Assembly (NCBI GenBank): GCA_002336105.1 | Contig: DDEQ01000020.1 | Location: forward strand, 31,162-37,449 | DNA length: 6,288 bases | Direction of reading: 5' to 3' | From: Chthonomonas sp. UBA1950 | Lineage (GTDB): Bacteria; Armatimonadota; Fimbriimonadia; Fimbriimonadales; Fimbriimonadaceae | Notes under the pieces: generated by a model | The model's database searches: none | What the model saw: only the letters and a program-made list of their open reading frames with translations | Told to the model about the DNA's origin: nothing | In this document: piece by piece, positions 1 to 4,474 of the stretch | Layout of the letters: each line of letters starts with the position of its first letter | Numbering within the stretch: position 1 is the first letter of the stretch | Position numbers and translations under genes: made by a program

Positions 1-195
1 CTTGCCGCAGAAGTGGTTCAGCTCTCAAACGTCCCAGTTATCTTGGCTGGTGGGCTAAACCCGGACAATGTGGCCGAAGCCGTCCAAAAGGTTAGACCGT
101 TTGCTGTTGATGTCAGTAGCGGGATCGAAGAGCGTCCAGGAATCAAAGATATCAAGAAGTTGCGAGACTTTATCGCCGCAGCAAAGGGGGCGTAG
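1..195 (+). CDS. trpF: Phosphoribosylanthranilate isomerase, C-terminal 64 residues (5' truncated by window edge)
   Basis: This is the end of TrpF, the TIM-barrel enzyme that isomerises N-(5-phosphoribosyl)anthranilate in tryptophan synthesis in the cytoplasm. The frame is open from base 1 to the TAG at 193-195, giving 64 visible residues; the start lies outside the window. Recognition rests on two family motifs. PVILAGGLNPDNV (visible residues 12-24) corresponds to the strand 7 phosphate-binding region. AVDVSSGIE followed by PGIKD (residues 35-50) is the strand 8 region with the conserved DVSSG and the PG.KD ending. The C-terminal helix IKKLRDFIAAAKGA is normal. The catalytic Cys near the N-terminus cannot be seen. 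The next gene begins on the base after the stop, so the two are probably cotranscribed and translationally coupled. No trp neighbour is visible here. Confidence 0.93.
   Translation, partial: LAAEVVQLSNVPVILAGGLNPDNVAEAVQKVRPFAVDVSSGIEERPGIKDIKKLRDFIAAAKGA
183..190 (+). promoter_or_regulatory. Ribosome binding site deciding the TTG start of the YwiC-like gene
   Basis: AAAGGGGG lies inside the last codons of trpF, with a 5-nt spacer to the TTG at 196. It contains a GGGG core that can pair with the anti-Shine-Dalgarno and supports TTG 196 over the next in-frame candidates, TTG 214 and GTG 220. Placement within the upstream gene suggests translational coupling. Confidence 0.6.
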
Positions 196-963
196 TTGCT
201 TCGGCAGATTCGGTTGTTAGTGGTTCCTACCGAACATGGTGGATGGGGATTTTTGATCTTTCCCTGCATGCTAGGGCTACTGATTTCTCCTTCATGGGGA
301 GGGGCGTCTCTTTCGCTTGCCGCGTTCGCTACTTTCTTGTTGCGACAACCGTTGAAGCTGGCGACCAAGGACATTCTGCGCCGAAAGGTTTATCCTCGCA
401 CCAAGTGGGCAATCGTCTGTGCCTTTGTCCTCGCTGGCTGCGCTCTTTCGATGCTTGCCGAGTCGATCCATCTCAGCAATCGACCGTTTTTGGGGTTGCT
501 CATCGCCGCTCTGGCTTTAGGTGGCGCTCAGTTTGTCCTTGACCTCCAAGGACAGGGAAGGACTCTGTTGGCAGAGTTTGCCGGTGCTGTCGGCTTATCT
601 TTCCTTGTCGGAATGATCCTGATCGCAGACGGACGTACGGGGCGAGACGCTGCCTTTGCGATGTCGGCGCTTGCACTACAGTCGATTGGTGCCATCGTCT
701 ATGTTCGAGCCAGACTTGCCGAGCAGAAAGAAGAAAAACCCCAGTGGCTGGTTCCGTTTTTGCTTCATCTCGGGTTTGCTGCCCTCGCTTGCACCGTTTC
801 AGTTTGGGTTGCGCTGTTGTATGTGCTTTTGGCCATCCGTGCGGGTTTTGGGGCTTCGGGAAAGCAGAAACAAGTGAAGCCCGCTTTCGTCGGGCTTCAA
901 GAGTTCGCCTATTCTTTTTTAACGGTGGTTGTGACCACGGCCGCCGTCCGGGCTGGAATGTAG
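196..963 (+). CDS. ywiC: YwiC-like integral membrane protein
   Basis: A 255-residue, strongly hydrophobic protein of the YwiC-like family, whose molecular function is not established. Family signatures are VPTEHGGWGFL at residues 10-20, FLLRQPLKLATKD at 47-59 followed by YPRTKWA at 66-72, and AQFVLDLQGQGRTLLAEFAG at 111-130. Hydrophobic stretches at about 18-50, 71-90, 97-115, 127-143, 152-170, 185-215 and 238-252 suggest six to eight membrane helices. The charged segment RARLAEQKEEKPQ (171-183) is a likely loop. The C-terminal KPAFVGLQEFAYSFLTVVV resembles the usual family ending. TTG 196 is chosen because a GGGG-containing site sits 5 nt upstream and the conserved N-terminus begins within ten residues. 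It abuts the trpF stop with no gap and ends 1 bp before the prfA stop codon on the other strand. Family assignment is fairly sure; function is unknown. Confidence 0.82.
   Translation: MLRQIRLLVVPTEHGGWGFLIFPCMLGLLISPSWGGASLSLAAFATFLLRQPLKLATKDILRRKVYPRTKWAIVCAFVLAGCALSMLAESIHLSNRPFLGLLIAALALGGAQFVLDLQGQGRTLLAEFAGAVGLSFLVGMILIADGRTGRDAAFAMSALALQSIGAIVYVRARLAEQKEEKPQWLVPFLLHLGFAALACTVSVWVALLYVLLAIRAGFGASGKQKQVKPAFVGLQEFAYSFLTVVVTTAAVRAGM
534..554. repeat. Perfect 8-bp inverted repeat inside the YwiC-like gene
   Basis: TGTCCTTG (534-541) and CAAGGACA (547-554) are perfect complements around a 5-nt loop. G-U pairs could extend the stem outward in the plus-strand transcript. It lies within codons for FVLDLQGQ. 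No T-tract follows, so it is not called a terminator. Confidence 0.6.
875..899 (-). terminator. Possible prfA terminator hairpin embedded in the convergent YwiC-like gene
   Basis: TGAAGCCCG (875-883) and CGGGCTTCA (891-899) form a perfect 9-bp, GC-rich stem with a 7-nt loop. On the minus strand it lies 66 nt after the prfA stop and is followed by a moderately T-rich run (CTTGTTTCTGCTTT), as expected of a weak intrinsic terminator. On the plus strand the nearest T run (ttctttttt, from 911) is about a dozen bases past the stem, so plus-strand termination is less likely. The stem also encodes ywiC residues about 227-235. It may be coincidental; the inference rests on stem strength and position. 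Confidence 0.4.
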
Positions 964-964
964 C

Positions 965-2032
965 TTAAGCGGCTTCTTCTTGTTCGGCGAGCTTACGTGC
1001 TTGCTCGTCGTGAACCAATCCGTCGATCATTTCCTGAATGTCGCCGTCCATGAACGCGGGAACGTTGTGAACCGTCAGCTTAATGCGGTGGTCGGTGATT
1101 CGGCTTTCGGGGAAGTGATAGGTGCGAATCTTTTCGCTTCGATCACCTGAACCGATCTGCCCCTTTCTCATCCCTGCGCGCTCTGCCTCAGCCTTTTCGC
1201 GCTCAAGCTGGGCGATGCGAGCTCGAAGGACTTCCATCGCTTTAAGCTTGTTCTGCGCTTGGCTTCGTTCGTCCTGACAGGTCACGACCGTACCGGTCGG
1301 CTTGTGAATAATTCGAATAGCCGTCTCGTTCTTCTGCATGTGCTGGCCACCAGCGGAAGAGGAACAGAAGGTCGAAATCTCTAGGTCCTTATTGTCAATG
1401 GAGACGTCCACTTCATCGGCTTCGGGGAGAACGGCGACGGTCGCGGTTGACGTGTGAATTCTGCCTTGGCTTTCCGTCGCGGGAACTCGCTGAACGCGGT
1501 GAACGCCGCTTTCGAATTTCAACTGCGAATATGCCCCGACAGCATCGACCTTAAACACGACGCGATCAAGTCCACCAATACCGCTTTCTTCGAATTCGAC
1601 AACCTCAGACTTCCACTTTCGACGCTCGCAGTAGCGAAGGTACATGCGGAAGAGTTCGTTGGCAAACAAAGCGGCTTCGTCTCCACCAGCGGCAGGACGA
1701 ACCTCGATGATAACCGGCTTGTCGTCCCACGGGTCCTTGGGCACGAGCATCGTCTTGAGCTTCTCTTCTTGCTCGCCAACCTTCGACTTCAGCTCTTCCA
1801 ACTCCATGAAAGCCATTTCTTTCATCTCAGGGTCCGAAAGAAGTTCCGTCGCTTCTTCAATGCCTTGAAGAGTCTTGGAGTACTCGCGAATCGCGTTGAC
1901 GATAGGCTCTAGCTCTGCACGTAGTTTGCCGAGCCGTTGCATTTCCTTTGGGTTCGTAACGATATCTGGATTTTGAAAATCCGCATCCACCGATTCGAAC
2001 TTGCGTTCAATTTCCCTGAGTTTGTCGATCAT
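965..2032 (-). CDS. prfA: Peptide chain release factor 1 (RF1)
   Basis: Cytoplasmic class I release factor that reads UAA and UAG stop codons and triggers peptidyl-tRNA hydrolysis. The 355 residues match the usual RF1 length. The N-terminal coiled domain (1-100) is followed by VRPAAGGDEAALF (111-123). The codon-reading domain has HRVQRVPATESQGRIHTS, with the RF1-type PAT tripeptide at 184-186, which separates it from RF2. The catalytic GGQ is at 228-230, followed by CQDERSQAQNK and, near the C-terminus, GDRSEKIRTY and ITDHRIKLT. The residue before AGGQ is Ser rather than the common Gly, and HMQKNETAIRI replaces the more usual HVN..DSAVRI. ATG 2032 gives the normal N-terminus; I see no clear Shine-Dalgarno in front of it. 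The gene converges on ywiC and diverges from the arsenic operon. prmC, the GGQ methyltransferase gene often found next to prfA, is not adjacent. Confidence 0.97.
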   Translation of the reverse strand: MIDKLREIERKFESVDADFQNPDIVTNPKEMQRLGKLRAELEPIVNAIREYSKTLQGIEEATELLSDPEMKEMAFMELEELKSKVGEQEEKLKTMLVPKDPWDDKPVIIEVRPAAGGDEAALFANELFRMYLRYCERRKWKSEVVEFEESGIGGLDRVVFKVDAVGAYSQLKFESGVHRVQRVPATESQGRIHTSTATVAVLPEADEVDVSIDNKDLEISTFCSSSAGGQHMQKNETAIRIIHKPTGTVVTCQDERSQAQNKLKAMEVLRARIAQLEREKAEAERAGMRKGQIGSGDRSEKIRTYHFPESRITDHRIKLTVHNVPAFMDGDIQEMIDGLVHDEQARKLAEQEEAA

Positions 2033-2049
2033 TGGGGCTTCAAAAGTGT

Positions 2050-2067
2050 ACCTATGTGGATATAGGT
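2050..2067. promoter_or_regulatory. Inverted repeat in the prfA/arsR region, candidate operator half-sites
   Basis: ACCTAT (2050-2055) and ATAGGT (2062-2067) are perfect 6-bp complements around a 6-bp spacer. The 6-6-6 layout resembles a dimeric winged-helix repressor site. It lies just upstream of the candidate -35 of the ars promoter and close to the start of prfA. Assignment to ArsR is inference. Confidence 0.4.
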
Positions 2068-2069
2068 GG

Positions 2070-2099
2070 TTGAGACAGTAACTGTTTCCAGGCTATTCT
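2070..2099 (+). promoter_or_regulatory. Candidate sigma70-type promoter of the arsenic operon
   Basis: TTGAGA (2070-2075) and TATTCT (2094-2099) are separated by 18 bp, and each matches four or five of six consensus bases. The predicted transcript would start near 2106, leaving a leader of about 20 nt before the arsR ATG. The pair overlaps the palindrome at 2072-2088, so a bound repressor would block polymerase. Confidence 0.45.
2072..2088. promoter_or_regulatory. Imperfect 17-bp palindrome between the candidate -35 and -10
   Basis: The core is ACAGT-A-ACTGT (2075-2085), extended on both sides after one mismatch by GA/TC, so seven of eight pairs match. It overlaps the candidate -35, the classic position for an ArsR-type operator. 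Which regulator binds it cannot be read from the sequence. Confidence 0.45.
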
Positions 2100-2108
2100 T
2101 TATATTTC

Positions 2109-2126
2109 TATATTTCTCGAAATGTA
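2109..2126. promoter_or_regulatory. Imperfect inverted repeat ending on the arsR start codon
   Basis: ATTTC-TC-GAAAT (2112-2123) is a perfect 5-bp repeat with a 2-bp centre. After one mismatch it extends by TA on each side, reaching the A of the arsR ATG. It would lie just downstream of the predicted transcription start, another common repressor position. Confidence 0.4.
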
Positions 2127-2482
2127 TGTATAATGCCGATGTGGATAACAAACAGCTCGCGGCTGCGTTTCGCGCTTTAGGAGATCCGACGCGTCTTGCG
2201 ATCTTTTATTTCTTGCGAGGGTGTGCAACACCGGTTGTCGTCGAGGAGAACGGCGATGTGCGGCCAGTAAGCGGACCGACTGTGGGCGAGGTCTGTTGTC
2301 ATGTCACAGGGATCGACAAGATCACGTCAACCGTGAGTTTTCACCTGAAAGAGCTTAGAAATGCTGGCTTAATCGCGATGGAAAAACGCGGAAAAAACAT
2401 GATCTGTTGTGTGAACCCGGAGACTGTTAAGGCACTGCGAGTGTCGCTTGATGATTGCGACTGCTGTGAGAAGGAAAACTAA
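2126..2482 (+). CDS. arsR: ArsR/SmtB-family arsenic-responsive repressor, Cys-rich
   Basis: A 118-residue winged-helix repressor, expected to bind DNA as a dimer and release it when As(III) binds cysteines. LAAAFRALGDPTRLAIFYFL (11-30) is the typical first helices of ArsR proteins. TVGEVCCHV (52-60), then STVSFHLKELRNAGLIAMEKRGK (68-90), covers the metal-sensing helix, recognition helix and wing. Eight cysteines are present (33, 57, 58, 94, 95, 111, 113, 114), but not the ELCVCDLC motif of plasmid R773-type ArsR. The likely site combines C57/C58 with C33, C94/C95 or the CDCC tail; which of these is not visible. ATG 2126 is preferred to the upstream in-frame GTG 2066, because that extension would be a hydrophobic stretch translated through the promoter. 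No clear Shine-Dalgarno sequence is present. It is first in the ars operon, with arsM 1 bp after its stop. Confidence 0.9.
   Translation: MYNADVDNKQLAAAFRALGDPTRLAIFYFLRGCATPVVVEENGDVRPVSGPTVGEVCCHVTGIDKITSTVSFHLKELRNAGLIAMEKRGKNMICCVNPETVKALRVSLDDCDCCEKEN
2471..2475 (+). promoter_or_regulatory. Ribosome binding site fixing the arsM start
   Basis: AAGGA lies 8 nt before ATG 2484, inside the last codons of arsR. It favours 2484 over the in-frame ATG 2448, which would overlap arsR by 35 bp and add twelve non-conserved residues. Confidence 0.65.
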
Positions 2483-2483
2483 G

Positions 2484-3401
2484 ATGGACGAGAAAACGAT
2501 AGGAACGCAGGAGATTCAGGAGCATGTGCGAAAGAAGTATGGCGAGGCTGCGCTTCGAGTTCTTTCGAATCAACCAATCCGTTGCTGCGGCAGTTCGGTG
2601 AGTGAGGAAAAGGAATCTTGTTGCGGCAATGCCACTCGCGAAATGAGCGGCGACACCTGTTGTAGTAGTGCAGGTGTCGAGTCAAAGACTGTCGACCCGA
2701 TCACAAGCAATCTGTACTCGCCCGATCAAATCGACCAGATTCCGGAATCAGCCATTTTGGCATCGCTAGGTTGCGGTAATCCCACTGCATTAGCTCAACT
2801 TAAGGAAGGTGAAATCGTTCTAGACCTCGGCTCTGGCGGAGGTATTGACGTGATTCTGTCTGCCAAACGAGTTGGAGAGTCCGGGTTTGCGTACGGGCTC
2901 GATATGACAGACGAGATGCTGCGCTTGGCAGAACAAAACGCGAAAGAAGCCAACATTCCGAACGTGAAGTTCCTTAAGGGAAACATCGAAAGCATCCCTC
3001 TGCCAGATAACTCGGTGGATGTCATCATTTCAAACTGCGTCATCAACCTGTCCGCAGATAAGGATTTGGTTCTTAAAGAGGCTTTTCGAGTGTTGAGGCC
3101 GGGCGGTAGGTTCGCTGTCTCAGATGTGGTCGTCGATGGAGACCTGCCACAGGCGGTTCGAAAGAATATGGAGATGTACGTGGGCTGTGTGGCAGGTGCG
3201 CTAGAACATCACGACTATGTCCGTAAGTTGATGAACGCTGGTTTCACCGAAGCCTCCATTGAACCCGTTCGCAGATACGAGTTCTCGAAACTGGAAGGGG
3301 CATGGGCTCCGCAAGGGGTCGCCTCGATGACTCAAGCTGAAAAAGAGGCGCTCGATGGAAAGATCTGGGGCGGGTTTATCAGGGCGGTCAAACCGAGCTA
3401 A
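2484..3401 (+). CDS. arsM: Arsenite S-adenosylmethionine methyltransferase
   Basis: A 305-residue cytoplasmic enzyme that transfers methyl groups from S-adenosylmethionine to As(III), giving methylated arsenicals. The N-terminal helix (1-30) leads into a Cys-rich segment with three vicinal pairs at 34-35, 46-47 and 59-60. The Rossmann methyltransferase core has VLDLGSGGGID (112-122) as SAM motif I, then YGLDMTDEML (137-146), IPLPDNSVDVIISNCVINLS (171-190) and LRPGGRFAVSDVV (204-216). The three cysteines expected of ArsM As(III) sites are present: C97 in LGCGN, C185 in SNCVINL and C235 in YVGCVAGAL. The C-terminal domain ends WGGFIRAVKP. The start is fixed by an AAGGA site 8 nt upstream. It follows arsR by 1 bp and precedes acr3 by 2 bp, so it is part of a tight operon. 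The core match is strong; the extended Cys-pair region is the variable part. Confidence 0.95.
   Translation: MDEKTIGTQEIQEHVRKKYGEAALRVLSNQPIRCCGSSVSEEKESCCGNATREMSGDTCCSSAGVESKTVDPITSNLYSPDQIDQIPESAILASLGCGNPTALAQLKEGEIVLDLGSGGGIDVILSAKRVGESGFAYGLDMTDEMLRLAEQNAKEANIPNVKFLKGNIESIPLPDNSVDVIISNCVINLSADKDLVLKEAFRVLRPGGRFAVSDVVVDGDLPQAVRKNMEMYVGCVAGALEHHDYVRKLMNAGFTEASIEPVRRYEFSKLEGAWAPQGVASMTQAEKEALDGKIWGGFIRAVKPS
2651..2679 (+). repeat. Perfect 9-bp hairpin in the arsM Cys-rich coding region
   Basis: CGACACCTG (2651-2659) and CAGGTGTCG (2671-2679) are perfect complements around 11 nt. Its 3' arm overlaps a second possible hairpin: GTCGA (2676-2680) with TCGAC (2692-2696), plus an inner GTC/GAC pair. 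The two folds exclude each other. The stem lies between the second Cys pair and the methyltransferase core. Confidence 0.6.
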
Positions 3402-3416
3402 CAATGAAAGCCCCAG
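3365..3416 (+). repeat. Nested inverted repeats spanning the arsM stop and acr3 start
   Basis: CTGGGGC (3365-3371) pairs perfectly with GCCCCAG (3410-3416). Inside it, GGTTT (3373-3377) pairs with AAACC (3390-3394). The arsM stop and the acr3 ATG at 3404 would lie in the internal loop. Both arms are coding, so this may be chance; it could also link acr3 translation to ribosomes finishing arsM. Confidence 0.35.
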
Positions 3417-4474
3417 GTTCCAAACGCCTATCGTTTCTGGATCGTTATCTGACGATCTGGATATTCCTGGCCATGCTCCTCGGCGTGGCCTTGGGCCGTT
3501 TCGTGCCTGGCATCGAAACAGAGCTTGCGCGATTTCAGGTCGGAACAACCAATGTGCCTTTGGCGATAGGATTGATTCTGATGATGTACCCTCCTCTTGC
3601 GAAAGTTCGGTTCGAAAAGCTCGCAGATGTCTTCAGCAACAGAAGGGCACTGTGGATTTCTTTAGTTTTGAACTGGGTGGTTGGGCCGATCCTGATGTTT
3701 GGGCTCGCGATGCTGTTCCTGCGTGATAAGCCCGAATACCTTACCGGGCTCATTCTCGTCGGCTTGGCACGATGTATTGCCATGGTTCTCGTTTGGAATG
3801 ATCTGGCAGATGGGGACCGGGATTATGCCGCCGGTTTAGTCGCCTTGAACTCGATATTTCAGGTGGTTTTCTTCGGAGTTTATGCGTGGATCTTCATCAC
3901 AGTCTTGCCGCCAATCTTTGGAATGAAAGGTACGAGCATCTCTGTGAGTCCTGTCGAGATATTCCAATCGGTGATGATATATCTAGGAATACCGTTTATT
4001 TCTGCCGTTATTTCTCGGATATTGCTCCGAAAACGGTTCGGTGATGAATGGTATGGGGCTGTATTTCTTCCGAAAATAAGCCCTATTACGTTAATTGCTT
4101 TGCTCCTGACCATCGTGTTAATGTTCTCACTGAAAGGAAAAGTGATCACGGCTGTTCCGCTCGACGTAGTTCGAATTGCCGTCCCACTTGTGGCGTATTT
4201 TACGGTCATGTTCTTGGTCAGCTTTTGGCTGACCAAACGGGCAGGGGTGGACTACTCCAAGTCCGCAACGGTGGCTTTTACCGCGACGGGAAACAACTTT
4301 GAACTTGCGATAGCCGTTGCCGTCTCGGTTTTTGGGATTGGATCTCAACAAGCTTTGGCTGCCGTGGTTGGGCCGCTGATCGAGGTTCCGGCTCTGATCG
4401 GTTTGGTGAGTGTCTCGCTGTTTCTTCGCAAGAAACTGTCCTTCGGGAGCCAAGCACTGGAGCCTAATCCATGA
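3404..4474 (+). CDS. acr3: ACR3-family arsenite efflux permease
   Basis: A 356-residue inner-membrane carrier that exports arsenite. Ten hydrophobic segments are expected; clear ones lie at about 14-34, 51-66, 83-105, 113-131, 142-170, 185-207, 224-242, 255-276, 296-311 and 314-341. Family signatures are LSFLDRYLTIWIFLAML near the N-terminus, IGLILMMYPPLAKV (55-68), and GLARCIAMVLVWNDLADGD (120-138) with the conserved essential-type Cys at 124. Others are ATGNNFELAIAVAVSVFG (294-311) and GPLIEVPALI (323-332) with the conserved Glu at 327. These separate it from the unrelated ArsB antiporters. It starts 2 bp after the arsM stop with only a weak GAG upstream, so translational coupling is likely. 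Its stop overlaps arsC by 4 bp. No arsA ATPase gene is present, consistent with a carrier driven by the membrane potential or proton gradient. Confidence 0.95.
   Translation: MKAPGSKRLSFLDRYLTIWIFLAMLLGVALGRFVPGIETELARFQVGTTNVPLAIGLILMMYPPLAKVRFEKLADVFSNRRALWISLVLNWVVGPILMFGLAMLFLRDKPEYLTGLILVGLARCIAMVLVWNDLADGDRDYAAGLVALNSIFQVVFFGVYAWIFITVLPPIFGMKGTSISVSPVEIFQSVMIYLGIPFISAVISRILLRKRFGDEWYGAVFLPKISPITLIALLLTIVLMFSLKGKVITAVPLDVVRIAVPLVAYFTVMFLVSFWLTKRAGVDYSKSATVAFTATGNNFELAIAVAVSVFGIGSQQALAAVVGPLIEVPALIGLVSVSLFLRKKLSFGSQALEPNP
4214..4236. repeat. Perfect 9-bp hairpin within acr3
   Basis: TTGGTCAGC (4214-4222) and GCTGACCAA (4228-4236) are perfect complements around a 5-nt TTTTG loop. The segment encodes LVSFWLTK (acr3 residues 271-278). 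There is no T-tract after it on the plus strand, so it is not called a terminator. Confidence 0.6.

Larger units (their letters stand above)
2033..2125. promoter_or_regulatory. Divergent prfA/arsR control region
   Basis: These 93 bases are the only real intergenic gap in the window and must hold the promoters of both prfA (leftward) and the arsenic operon (rightward). They are AT-rich towards arsR and contain three separate inverted repeats, listed individually. A tandem 8-bp direct repeat, TATATTTC twice, occupies 2101-2116. No convincing -10/-35 pair was found for prfA, and neither gene has a clear Shine-Dalgarno sequence. Confidence 0.75.

Noticed and set aside
18..374. Open frame of 118 codons on the minus strand opposite trpF and the start of ywiC
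   Set aside because: Both plus-strand genes match known families; the antisense product is unrecognisable.
963..995. Possible terminator from TAAGC (966-970) and GCTTA (991-995) at the ywiC/prfA junction
   Set aside because: Only 5 bp with a long loop and no T-tract; too weak to call.
1454..1912. Open frame of 152 codons on the plus strand
   Set aside because: It lies wholly antisense to prfA, whose protein is unmistakable; the translation shows no recognisable domain.
2066..2125. N-terminal extension of ArsR from GTG 2066
   Set aside because: The extra 20 residues are a hydrophobic, Phe-rich stretch atypical of ArsR and would be read through the candidate promoter and operators; no ribosome site precedes it.
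2129..2134. Perfect TATAAT just after the arsR ATG, as a -10 box for a leaderless transcript
   Set aside because: No suitable -35 lies 16-18 bp upstream, and transcription from it would miss the ATG and force GTG 2141 as start, giving a shorter N-terminus. Kept only as a remote alternative.
2529..2567. 8-bp inverted repeat CGAAAGAA/TTCTTTCG in arsM
   Set aside because: The 23-nt loop and AT-containing arms make it weak; it is likely chance.
2738..2749. 12-bp perfect palindrome GATTCCGGAATC in arsM
   Set aside because: It has no loop and lies in coding sequence; a palindrome of this size can arise by chance and has no supporting context.
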